A DNA stretch of 64,000 nt. Origin: Streptomyces sp. Je 1-79 (GTDB lineage: Bacteria; Actinomycetota; Actinomycetes; Streptomycetales; Streptomycetaceae). Both the position numbers and the translations under genes were made by a program. The notes beneath the pieces were generated by a model. It searched no databases, was not told the origin of the DNA, and worked only from the letters and a program-made list of their open reading frames with translations. This document shows positions 33,553 to 41,273 of this stretch, one piece after another. The DNA lies in assembly GCF_025195125.1 (NCBI RefSeq), contig NZ_JAMGSL010000015.1:118589-182588 (forward strand). Reading direction: 5' to 3'. The first letter of the stretch is position 1; each line of letters begins with the position of its first letter.

Positions 33553-34512
33553 TCAGCCCAGGAGCTGGTTCTGCAGGGCCACGGTCTGCTGGAACGGGAC
33601 CGGGACGGCCTCTCCCTCACGGGACTGGGTGATCAGCGCCAGGGTGTCACCGGCCTGGATGTAGGCCCAGCGGGTCTGGTCGGCGTTCTGCGGCAGCTCC
33701 ACGAAGCTGTACAGCGCGGTGTACGGCACCCTGATGTCGATCGTGACATCACTGTCCGACTGCACCCCCTCGACACCGTCGAGGAGCGGGCCGTCCACCG
33801 AGCCGGCCTGCACGGCGTCGTCCTTGAAGGCCTCGGCGAAGGCCACCGAGTTGAACCGGAGCAGGTGGATCCGGGTCGTCGTGCCGTCCGGCGTGGTCCA
33901 GCCCCGGGCCGCGACGTGCCGCAGCGCGGACTCCTTCAGCGCCTCCGACAGCTCGGCCCGGTCGTCCTTGCGGTACTGGGACAGGAACTGCTCGACGGTG
34001 ACCCAGCCGCCGTTCAGCTTCGGGTCGGGCGTGGCACCCGCCGGGGCGGGCAGCAGGTACTTCCGCAGGTCGGCGTGGTGCACCTCGCCGTCGTTGCCCT
34101 CGGAGAAGGGCCGCGGCGCGTCGGCCGGGAGCGCGGGGAGGCTGAGCTTCGGGTACTCCCAGCGGCCGTCGTTCTCGGTCTCGAGACCGGGCACGTCGGT
34201 GCGCTCCATGGAGGTGATCCCGAGCGCGGTCCCGGCCCCGACGCCACCGCACACGAGCACGGCGGCCGTCCAGCGGGCGAGGGCCCACAGGAACGGCTTA
34301 CGGGAGGGCTTGGGCGCGGGCGCCTCGGCAGGAAGGGGCGGCACGGCGGGCGCCGGCTGGTCCAGCTGCTCCGACTGGTCCGACGGCTCCGACTCGTCCT
34401 GCTGGCCCGTCTGCTCCTGCTCCTGCTCCTGCTGCTTCGGCTGCTCCGGCTGGTCCTGCTCCGGAAGTGTCACGTCCTCCGGAAGCGCCACGTCCGTCTG
34501 CTGCTCGGTCAT
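33553..34512 (-). CDS. One-pass membrane protein, paralog C of operon
   Basis: A 319-residue protein. It has a Gln/Glu/Pro-rich cytoplasmic N-terminus (about residues 1-70, with many EQ repeats), one membrane helix (about 74-96), and an extracellular domain that starts with a motif shared with the two upstream genes (DLRKYLLPAPAG) and continues GGWVTVEQFLSQYRKDD. No catalytic motif is visible. The start codon overlaps the previous stop by four bases. Function unknown; a role as a subunit of an envelope complex with its paralogs is inferred. Confidence 0.82.
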   Translation of the reverse strand: MTEQQTDVALPEDVTLPEQDQPEQPKQQEQEQEQTGQQDESEPSDQSEQLDQPAPAVPPLPAEAPAPKPSRKPFLWALARWTAAVLVCGGVGAGTALGITSMERTDVPGLETENDGRWEYPKLSLPALPADAPRPFSEGNDGEVHHADLRKYLLPAPAGATPDPKLNGGWVTVEQFLSQYRKDDRAELSEALKESALRHVAARGWTTPDGTTTRIHLLRFNSVAFAEAFKDDAVQAGSVDGPLLDGVEGVQSDSDVTIDIRVPYTALYSFVELPQNADQTRWAYIQAGDTLALITQSREGEAVPVPFQQTVALQNQLLG

Positions 34513-35312
34513 ACGTACTCCCCCGGGGACTTGATGTGGTCCAGCTGCTTCTGCACCAGCTTGGCGACGGCGGACCTGTCGAACGGCTTGGCGCCGGAGA
34601 CGGTCACCGTGACCTCGACCTCGGAGTCGTACGCCGTGCAGTGCATCTGCTCCAGCTGCCGGGCCTTCTCCTCCTTGTCCAGGTCCTTGTCCTCGGGAAC
34701 CATGAAGCAGGCGGAGTTCTTGTGCCCGCCGATCTTCGGCCCCTTGGGGAACTCGAAGAGCTCGAAGAGGTCCTTGCTCAGCTCGAACATGTCGCGGATC
34801 CGCTTCTTGTCCTTCATCTGCGAGAGGCGGATCGACACCACGGTCTCGCCGTCGTCCGCGGCGAAGGAACGGACCGCGATGCCCTTGATGCCGAGCTTCT
34901 CGACCCGCTTCTCGTACTCGCGGCGCTTCTTGCCGGAGAGCCCCTTGCCCTCCTGCTTCATCAGCGCGAGAGCCTCCCTGTCGCCCAGCTCGCCGTCGTT
35001 GCCGTACCCCTCGATGTCGGGGCCGAGGGTGTACCCCTCCGGCACCGGCAGCAGCAGCTTGCTGAGCGGCGTCGACGCCTTGCCGCGTGTCGCGCTCAGG
35101 GTGGCGGGATCCTCGTCCGCCGCCGTCCGCTCCGTCTGCTCCCAGACGATCGTCTCGGCGCTGCGGTCGGCGGAGTCGACGGTGACGGCGGTGTACGTGA
35201 CGCCGCCGCCGACCGCCCCGAGGACGAGGACGGCCGGCAGGACGACCGTCAGCAGCATGCGCCCACGGCCGGGCTTCCGCGGCTCGGTCACGGTGGTCAG
35301 GTCCTCGCTCAC
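34509..35312 (-). CDS. One-pass membrane protein, paralog B of operon
   Basis: A 267-residue protein from a GTG start. It has a short cytoplasmic N-terminus, a membrane helix (about residues 18-42) and an extracellular domain with the shared motif LSKLLLPVPEG, here followed by GYGNDGELGDREALALMK. It has two extracellular Cys (in SACFMV and MHCTAY) that could form a disulfide, and a basic Lys-rich middle. It overlaps both neighbours by four bases. Function unknown. Confidence 0.82.
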   Translation of the reverse strand: MSEDLTTVTEPRKPGRGRMLLTVVLPAVLVLGAVGGGVTYTAVTVDSADRSAETIVWEQTERTAADEDPATLSATRGKASTPLSKLLLPVPEGYTLGPDIEGYGNDGELGDREALALMKQEGKGLSGKKRREYEKRVEKLGIKGIAVRSFAADDGETVVSIRLSQMKDKKRIRDMFELSKDLFELFEFPKGPKIGGHKNSACFMVPEDKDLDKEEKARQLEQMHCTAYDSEVEVTVTVSGAKPFDRSAVAKLVQKQLDHIKSPGEYV

Positions 35313-36124
35313 AGGCGCCCCAGCTGTCGCTCGGCCAGGGAACCGATGTCCTTGGCGGAGATCTTCTTGGTGTCGACGATGTAGATCTCGGCCATGATGT
35401 CGCCGCGGTGGAAGTACGCCCGGGCCTCGTAGAAGTCCAGGTAGCCGGCCTTCCGCTGCACCGGGAACAGGTAGTAGCGGCCGTTGACGGAGCCCTTGAC
35501 CGGCTCGCCCTCCGAGCGGGCGTAGTCCTCGTCGGTCATGTACCCCATCTGCTCCTCGGCGTGCTCCTGCGCGCCGAGGACGTCCGAGTCGCGGTACTGG
35601 ACCAGCCGGATCTCGGTCAGCCGGTACTTGCCCGTCTGCCAGGACGTGCTCGCGATGCGCCGGAGACCGCTGTTGAGCTGGAAGTCCAGCGCCGAGTCCG
35701 GGCTCTTGAACCCGCCGGCGTACTGGGGCAGCGACACCCAGCCGTCGAGGTCCGAGAACTCCGCCTTCTTCGTGCCCGTCGGCCGGGGCAGCAGCAACTT
35801 GCGGAGGTCGCCGTCCGTCTTGACCCTGCGGTCCTCGGAGGCCGGCAGCTGGACGGCCTTCTGCCCCTTGGGCAGCGACTTCGGGTAGGCGAGGTCGGGC
35901 TGGTTCAGGGCGGGCAGCGCCGTCGGCTCCCGCTCGGCCTGAACGCCGTAGCCCACGGCGGTGCCGCCGACGAGGCCGAGGACGGCGGCGACGGCGATCA
36001 GCCCGACGGTGCGCCCGGTCCGTCCGGCCCGGCGCCGGGGCGGCACGGCGACGTCTTCTTGTGGTGCGTGGTCCGCGACGTGCGGTCCGCTGTCCGCGAT
36101 CGGCGCGGTTTCTGTGGCTTCCAA
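35309..36124 (-). CDS. One-pass membrane protein, paralog A of operon
   Basis: A 271-residue protein and the first gene of the operon. It has a cytoplasmic N-terminus with an Arg-rich segment (PPRRRAGRTGR), a membrane helix (about residues 39-61) and an extracellular domain with DLRKLLLPRPTG and DGWVSLPQYAGGF. The C-terminus (ISAKDIGSLAERQLGRL) resembles that of paralog B (DRSAVAKLVQKQLDHI). These shared blocks suggest gene triplication. No enzyme motif was recognised. Confidence 0.82.
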   Translation of the reverse strand: MEATETAPIADSGPHVADHAPQEDVAVPPRRRAGRTGRTVGLIAVAAVLGLVGGTAVGYGVQAEREPTALPALNQPDLAYPKSLPKGQKAVQLPASEDRRVKTDGDLRKLLLPRPTGTKKAEFSDLDGWVSLPQYAGGFKSPDSALDFQLNSGLRRIASTSWQTGKYRLTEIRLVQYRDSDVLGAQEHAEEQMGYMTDEDYARSEGEPVKGSVNGRYYLFPVQRKAGYLDFYEARAYFHRGDIMAEIYIVDTKKISAKDIGSLAERQLGRL

Positions 36125-36228
36125 AGGGTCCCCCCACGAGACCTGAAGCGCAGATTCCGTTATCCGCGCACAGAGCAGACACGCGAGTGGTGCATGGGGT
36201 TGCAGGGGTCCGCATTACAGTTCGGTAT

Positions 36229-36591
36229 ATGGCGAAGAAGCTCGTGATCAAGGTGACCGCCGGGGCCGACGCCCCCGAACGCTGCTCCCAGGCCTTCACC
36301 GTGGCGGCCGTCGCCGTGGCCAGTGGGGTCGAGGTCTCGCTGTGGCTGACCGGCGAGTCGTCGTGGTTCGCGCTCCCCGGCCGCGCGGCCGAGTTCGAGC
36401 TGCCGCACGCGGCGCCGCTCCCGGACCTCGTCGACTCGATCCTGGCGGCGGGAAGGATCACGCTCTGCACGCAGTGCGCGGCCCGTCGCGAGATCACGGA
36501 GAAGGACGTCCTGAAGGGCGTCCGCATCGCCGGCGCGCAGGTCTTCGTCCAGGAGGCGATGACGGACGGCACGCAGGCCCTGGTCTACTGA
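36229..36591 (+). CDS. DsrE-family sulfur-relay-like protein
   Basis: A 120-residue protein of the DsrE/DsrF-like fold. It starts MAKKLVIKVTAGADAPERCS. GVEVSLWLTGESSWF and RITLCTQCAARREI follow, with two Cys at CTQC that could carry a persulfide. Such proteins pass sulfur between carriers. It lies a few genes from a sulfurtransferase, which supports a sulfur role. The DUF3099 gene is convergent with one base between the stops. Confidence 0.82.
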   Translation: MAKKLVIKVTAGADAPERCSQAFTVAAVAVASGVEVSLWLTGESSWFALPGRAAEFELPHAAPLPDLVDSILAAGRITLCTQCAARREITEKDVLKGVRIAGAQVFVQEAMTDGTQALVY

Positions 36592-36592
36592 G

Positions 36593-36856
36593 TCAGGGCT
36601 CGCGCCGCTTCTTGCCGTCGAGCTCGTCCCACCACTCGTCGGACTGCGGATCCCCCGACGGATCGTCCCACCACCGGTCGTCACGCCCCCGCCGGTTCGC
36701 GACCATGGCGGCGACAGGCGGAATGACCATGGCGACGACGCACATCCCGATGGCAACGGGCATCGAGAACAACCGGACGACGGCCCAGGCGCCCACGAAG
36801 AGCAGCAGGCAGACACCCATCATCCAGAAGTAGACGTGCCGGCGACGCGCATACAT
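36593..36856 (-). CDS. DUF3099 membrane protein
   Basis: An 87-residue protein of the actinobacterial DUF3099 type. It starts MYARRRHVYFWMMG and has two membrane helices (about residues 8-28 and 32-52) followed by an acidic, Trp-rich tail (DDRWWDDPSGDPQSDEWW). Function unknown. On the minus strand it lies downstream of DUF1416, from which it is now separated by the TnpB element. Confidence 0.85.
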   Translation of the reverse strand: MYARRRHVYFWMMGVCLLLFVGAWAVVRLFSMPVAIGMCVVAMVIPPVAAMVANRRGRDDRWWDDPSGDPQSDEWWDELDGKKRREP

Positions 36857-36875
36857 ATCTTCAGAGTAAGACCGC

Positions 36876-36910
36876 AGGGCCGTGCCTCAAGTTCTGGAAA
36901 GCGTCCAACC
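36876..36910 (+). repeat. Direct repeat at the right end of the TnpB insertion
   Basis: AGGGCCGTGCCTCAAG followed after nine bases by GCGTCCAACC. The same blocks in the same order occur at 38730-38761 with a six-base spacer and two substitutions. Positions 36872-36888 are also the exact reverse complement of 38768-38784. Confidence 0.75.
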
Positions 36911-38767
36911 GATCCTCGTACGCCGAAGGCAAAGGGGACCGGCTGCAAGACCCCACTCCGACGGGCTGCTCCGAACGGTCCTGAGCAGCCTGGACCGCGG
37001 ACACCGCCCGTCGGCGGGGCGCATCACGTGCACCGTCCTCCGGGCGATCAACGGTCCTCGATGCACGGACAGGGCCCGGTCTGCTGCACTGCGCGGGCGG
37101 GCGATGGGTCTCCGTACCAGCCGAGCCACGCACGTCGACGCGCGCACGCCCAGCCTCTTCCCGTCTTCCCGCGAGATACGGACTTCTCTGCCCTGCGCCG
37201 CGCGCCCAACCCCTGGCCGCGCCTCCCGATCACGACGGCCGAAGCCTCGTGACGGGACGTCTTCTCACGTGCGGTATTCGTACTCCGCATCCAGTGCTGC
37301 GCACCCCAACGGCTCGAGTACGCCGGGTCCACCACGACCACCGCCAGCCCCGCACGGCGGGCCATCGCGACCAGGCGTGACATGAATCGCCCCACCGGCA
37401 TCCCCGCCACCAACTCACGGAACCGCCGGCCGGACCGCCCCGCCCAGCCGCACTGCTCCCGTCCCACCTCAAAGGCAAGGTCCTCGATCACCAGGGCGGT
37501 CGCACCGCCCCCTGGGCCGCTCGGATCACGGCACTGCACGCGTGCCGAACCTGCGCATCCCTATGGGACGCCGAACCGCTGTAGTCGACATCCACCCGGT
37601 CAGGCCGGCCCACCGGATTGCCATGGACGTCGAGACGCCACACCGCCAGATGATCGGCATTGTGATCGACACCCAGCACCCCGCCGGCCAGTGCCGCAGC
37701 CATCACGGCAGCGTCGTCCGCTCCCTCGGGCAGGCACGGGGCGACAGGCGTGAATGACGCCGTCACATAGCACCGGCCGCCGTCGAACCGAACCGTGTAT
37801 CCAGCACGGTGGGCCGAGATGTGAGAGCGCCACTCGGCATCGCGATACGCGAACACGCATCGGGCATCCAACATGTAGCGGCCGAAACGATCGCAGTGCT
37901 CGCGGTGGCGCTCCGCAAGCGCCGCGGGAAGCTTGATCACCACGACGCCGTCGGGACCGACCCTCAGGGACTGATTCCCGTATGTCTTGCCCGCCTCACC
38001 GTCGGCCTCGATCCGGTTCCGCGCCTCCCACCACCGATCACGCCAGTCGCCCAGCAAGCACTGCGACCGATCCAGGTGCAGCCGTTGACGGAGAAGGTCA
38101 CGACCGCCGCGCACCACATGGACCCGCCCCTGAGCGGTGGCTACAGAGACCTGGACGGCACGTGCCCGAAGTCGCTGGAGGCGACGCTGCTTCGCCGCGC
38201 GCACCGCCCGGCTGGGATAGCCCTTGATACGGGAGGCCGGGTGACGCTCACCGACGGCGACGGACAGCCGGGCCTCGATCGCGGCGATCTCGGCGCGAAG
38301 ACTCCTCAGATGATCCGCCTGAGCCCTCCGGGCCAGCTGCCACTGGTCGTTCGACCCCCGCGTGATCGTGCCGGCCCAGCGCGAGGAGCTGAGCGCCGTC
38401 AACTCACGCTTCCGCCGCGCGAAGTCGGCGGCGGTGTGCCGGGTACCCAGAGCCACCCGCTCGGCCAGATCACGCACGGCGAGCCGGGACAGATACTCCG
38501 CCAGCTCACGGAGGATCAGTTCATCCCGGCCCGAGAGACGCAGCCGCGTCTTCACGCTGATCGCGCCCTTCGGGGAGGCAAGCCGAGGGGGAGCCAACAC
38601 GCGCAGCCCCGAAGGCGAACGCTCGACCATGCCCCACCTCCGATCACCAGCCCGTCGAACATGACAACGAGCCGGGCGAGCGAAGGTCACACACTCGGCC
38701 GAATCCCCGTACGAAGGAAGACAGACCGAAGGGCCGTACCTCGAGCATTGGGCGTCCAACCCCCCAG
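36889..38767 (-). mobile_element. IS605/IS1341-like element carrying only tnpB
   Basis: An insertion of about 1.9 kb between DUF1416 and DUF3099, which are adjacent in related genomes as I recall. It carries a tnpB-type gene and no tnpA. The ends are bracketed by direct repeats (36876-36910, 38730-38761) and by a 17-bp perfect inverted repeat (CCGCAGGGCCGTGCCTC against GAGGCACGGCCCTGCGG). Closing the gap would join these into a terminator-like hairpin behind DUF1416. Exact boundaries are uncertain. In active elements an omega RNA would come from the 3' end, here about 36890-37050 on the minus strand. Confidence 0.6.
37048..38630 (-). pseudogene. tnpB: TnpB-like RNA-guided nuclease gene, frameshifted
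   Basis: The ATG at 38630 follows GAGGTGGGG and opens a reading frame with an Arg-rich helical N-terminal half and the RuvC-I block GVDHNADHLAVWRLD. This frame stops at 37488. The frame shifted by -1 continues with the RuvC-II block TALVIEDLAFEVG and a C-terminal block RHEASAVVIGRRGQG, to 37048. The switch falls in a five-G run (about 37510 on the minus strand), so one missing G explains it. The third acidic residue appears as Glu in RHEASA, where I expect Asp. The enzyme is probably inactive unless the frame is restored by slippage. Confidence 0.75.
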
Positions 38768-38784
38768 GAGGCACGGCCCTGCGG
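38730..38784 (-). terminator. Probable DUF1416 terminator, now beside the insertion
   Basis: GGGCCGTACCTC (38731-38742) can pair with GAGGCACGGCCC (38768-38779), 11 of 12 positions, around a loop with its own TTGG-GCGT-CCAA mini-hairpin. It lies 24 bp after the DUF1416 stop. The outer arm also matches sequence at the far end of the TnpB element. Confidence 0.55.
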
Positions 38785-38807
38785 CCGGTTCAGCGGTGCG
38801 GTCGGTG

Positions 38808-39095
38808 TCAGACCGCGATGGCGACCTCCGCGAGGCCGCCCTTCTGGGCCACGACCTGGCGGTCGGCGGTGCCGCCCGGGATCAGGGCGCGGACGGTCCA
38901 GGTGCCCTCGGCCGCGTAGAAGCGGAACTGGCCGGTGGCGGAGGTGGGGACCTCGGCCGTGAACTCGCCGGTCGAGTCCAGAAGGCGGACGTAACCGGTG
39001 ACGGGCTCGCCGTCCTTGGTCACGAAGCCCTGGATCGTGGTCTCACCGGGCTTGATCGTCGAGGCGTCGGGGCCGCCGGGCTGCGCTCCACACAT
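38808..39095 (-). CDS. DUF1416 protein, partner of the sulfurtransferase
   Basis: A 95-residue protein of the DUF1416 family, almost always encoded next to the thiosulfate sulfurtransferase in actinobacteria. It starts MCGAQPGGPDASTIKPGETT and has a beta-sandwich-like pattern (QGFVTKDGEPVTGYVRLLD and GQFRFYAAEGTWTVRAL). The N-terminal Cys2 is conserved in the family and may take part in sulfur transfer. It lies 34 bp downstream of the sulfurtransferase in one operon. Confidence 0.9.
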   Translation of the reverse strand: MCGAQPGGPDASTIKPGETTIQGFVTKDGEPVTGYVRLLDSTGEFTAEVPTSATGQFRFYAAEGTWTVRALIPGGTADRQVVAQKGGLAEVAIAV

Positions 39096-39129
39096 ATTTC
39101 TGTCCTTAGGTCCGTACGTCCGGGTGGTC

Positions 39130-39969
39130 TTACTTGTTGGCGCCGAGCTCGATCGGCACGCCGACGAGGGAGCCGTACTCGGTCCACGAGCCGTCGTAGT
39201 TCTTGACGTTCTCGACGCCGAGCAGCTCGTGCAGCACGAACCAGGTCAGCGCGGAGCGCTCACCGATGCGGCAGTAGGCGATGGTGTCCTTCGCCAGGTC
39301 GACCTGCTCGTCCTCGTAGAGGGCCTTGAGCTCGTCGTCCGACTTGAAGGTGCCGTCGTCGTTGGCGTTCTTGGACCACGGGATGTTGCGGGCGCTCGGC
39401 ACGTGGCCGGGGCGCTGCGACTGCTCCTGCGGGAGGTGGGCCGGGGCGAGGAGCTTGCCGGAGAACTCGTCGGGCGAACGCACGTCGACCAGGTTCTGGG
39501 CGCCGATCGCGGCCACGACGTCGTCGCGGAAGGCACGGATGGAGGTGTCCTGGGCCTTGGCCTTGTACTCGGTGGCCGGGCGGGCCGGCACCTCGGCGAC
39601 GAGGTCGCGGGAGTCGAGCTCCCACTTCTTGCGGCCGCCGTCGAGGAGCTTCACGTCCTGGTGGCCGTAGAGCTTGAAGTACCAGTAGGCGTAGGAGGCG
39701 AACCAGTTGTTGTTGCCGCCGTAGAGGACGACCGTGGTGTCGTTCGCGATGCCCTTGGCCGAGAGGAGCTTCTCGAAGCCCTCCTGGTCGATGAAGTCGC
39801 GGCGGACCGGGTCCTGCAGGTCCTGGGTCCAGTCGATCCGGATCGCGTTGCGGATGTGGTTCTTCTCGTACGCGGAGGTGTCCTCGTCGACCTCGACGAC
39901 GGCCACCTGCGGGTTGTCGAGGTTCGCCTCGACCCAGTCGGCGTCTACCAGGACGTCGCTGCGGCTCAT
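39130..39969 (-). CDS. Thiosulfate sulfurtransferase (rhodanese)
   Basis: A 279-residue enzyme with two rhodanese domains. It transfers sulfane sulfur from thiosulfate to cyanide or thiols. The catalytic Cys is in the active loop YCRIGERSAL of the C-terminal domain. The N-terminal domain has VVLYGGNNNWFASYAYWY and lacks the Cys. The gene follows a cysteine-containing leader peptide at 40117-40197 and precedes DUF1416, the conserved actinobacterial layout often named cysA or sseA. Expression is therefore probably tuned to cysteine supply. Confidence 0.94.
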   Translation of the reverse strand: MSRSDVLVDADWVEANLDNPQVAVVEVDEDTSAYEKNHIRNAIRIDWTQDLQDPVRRDFIDQEGFEKLLSAKGIANDTTVVLYGGNNNWFASYAYWYFKLYGHQDVKLLDGGRKKWELDSRDLVAEVPARPATEYKAKAQDTSIRAFRDDVVAAIGAQNLVDVRSPDEFSGKLLAPAHLPQEQSQRPGHVPSARNIPWSKNANDDGTFKSDDELKALYEDEQVDLAKDTIAYCRIGERSALTWFVLHELLGVENVKNYDGSWTEYGSLVGVPIELGANK

Positions 39970-40116
39970 GCTGTTCTCCTCCGGGGCAGTGTTCGGCGGT
40001 GTGGTGCGGTGTCGCGCAGAGTGGTGCGGGTACGCGTGAGTGCTGCGTACGGGCTACACGGGTGGCCCCGACCGGAGGTCGACGGGCCTGAGGAATACGG
40101 GATTCGGACGTCCCGC

Positions 40117-40197
40117 TCAGACGGAGCGACAGAGCATGGCGGCGATGCGGCACAGGTCTACTGCCCGCCGCTTCGTGAGATCCGCCTGTCGCTTCAT
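40117..40197 (-). CDS. Putative cysteine-sensing leader peptide, 26 aa
   Basis: A 26-codon ORF beginning MKRQADLTKRRAVDLCRI and ending CRSV, with two Cys codons (residues 16 and 23). It lies 147 bp upstream of the sulfurtransferase start on the same strand. This matches the actinobacterial putative leader peptide family, whose sequence is conserved upstream of sulfur genes. Cysteine-codon leader ORFs work as attenuators in mycobacteria, so the same mechanism is inferred. The region downstream contains GTACGC / GCGTAC arms around 40044 that could be part of the switch. Confidence 0.8.
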   Translation of the reverse strand: MKRQADLTKRRAVDLCRIAAMLCRSV

Positions 40198-40496
40198 GCC
40201 CACGATCGTAGGGACGGACAGGCTGCCGTGTCACCGGTGTGTCGTATTTTGAGACGCGATCGTCCGAGATGTGGGACGTGATCACGCGGAAACGGGGCCC
40301 CGCCCGGCTCGTGGGCCGGTCGGCGGGGTGCGGTTTCTACGAGTCGGACAGTGCCGTCTCACCATGTGGCCACGAGGTCGCGAGGCAGTCGTGGCACGGG
40401 CCGCGGACGCGCCGGGGGCCCGTCGTCGGTACGGGCCGCGGACGGTCGCGGGCCCGTCGCCGGCACGGGCCGCGGGCCCTGCCGGCGCTGCGCGGG
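40198..40496. repeat. Gene-free region with three ~35-bp GC-rich repeats
   Basis: Units beginning GGCACGGGCCGCGG, GGTACGGGCCGCGG and GGCACGGGCCGCGG start at 40393, 40428 and 40462. The first two continue with a similar GGGCCCGTCG block. They lie just after the lmeA stop and could fold into terminator-like stems. The left part should contain the promoter of the leader peptide operon. Confidence 0.6.
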
Positions 40497-41186
40497 TCAG
40501 CCCGCCAGGACCACGTCCGAGCCCGTCACGGCGATGGCCACGCCGTCCTCGCGCGCCTCGACCTTCTCCAGCTTCATGCCCTCGGGCAGCCCGCCGATCT
40601 CGCGGTCGAAGTCGGTCCGCTTCCGGATCAGGGACTCGATGCCCGGGATGCCCTCGCCCGGCACCTCGTCGGCGCGCACCCGGATCGTGTTCCCGTCGAC
40701 CAGGGTCACCGAGGAGACGACGCTGCGCGTGACCGTACGGCCCAGGATCTCGACACCGCCGGTGACCTTCACCTTGCCGTCGCCGCCGTAGGCGATCTTC
40801 ACGTCACGCTCGGCGGCCGCCGTCAGGTCCTCGTACGAGATCAGTGCGGTGCCGGTCACGGTGCGGGCGCGGGCGCTCGTGTAGTCGCCCTGGACCGTCA
40901 CGTCGTGGAGCGCGGCGGTCATCTCGCTGATCCGGATCTTCCGGCTGCCGGCCGTGGCCTCGACGCCGGTGAGCACGACGTCGACCTCGTCGAACCGCTT
41001 GTCCATGGCCTGGGTCAGGAACGGGAAGCCCTTGATGTCGACGTCCGTCGAGCCGGCCCGCGCGGGGCCGAGGCGCACCCGGTCGGCGGCCTCGGACTCG
41101 GCGTAGGAGACCGCGAGCCGGTCGACGCCCACGAAGATCCCGCCGAGCACGACAGCGACGATCAGCAATACGCGCAGTGCTCGCAT
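40497..41186 (-). CDS. LmeA-family (DUF2993) phospholipid-binding protein
   Basis: A 229-residue exported protein. An uncleaved or cleaved N-terminal helix (ALRVLLIVAVVLGGIFVGVD) is followed by a DUF2993 domain with alternating beta strands (STDVDIKGFPFLTQAM, TVTGTALISYEDLTAA and GMKLEKVEAREDGVAI). Mycobacterial LmeA binds phosphoinositides and supports lipomannan elongation. A lipid-binding role in the Streptomyces envelope is inferred. The ATG at 41186 was chosen over one at 41210 because the helix then starts directly. Confidence 0.85.
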   Translation of the reverse strand: MRALRVLLIVAVVLGGIFVGVDRLAVSYAESEAADRVRLGPARAGSTDVDIKGFPFLTQAMDKRFDEVDVVLTGVEATAGSRKIRISEMTAALHDVTVQGDYTSARARTVTGTALISYEDLTAAAERDVKIAYGGDGKVKVTGGVEILGRTVTRSVVSSVTLVDGNTIRVRADEVPGEGIPGIESLIRKRTDFDREIGGLPEGMKLEKVEAREDGVAIAVTGSDVVLAG

Positions 41187-41273
41187 GACCTGCAGCCCCC
41201 CAACAACCAAAAATGCGTCCGGCCCCCGACACGAAGATCGACGTGTCGCGGGGCCGGATGGTTCCCGTGGGGG

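Noticed and set aside
37488..38774. Start of the TnpB frame at 38774
   Set aside because: The first 48 codons run through the end repeats of the element and look non-coding. The ATG at 38630 has a GAGG ribosome binding site and begins the recognisable protein.
40393..40485. GC-rich triple repeat considered as a structured RNA
   Set aside because: The units are imperfect and could fold in several ways. Nothing beyond a terminator-like role can be supported.
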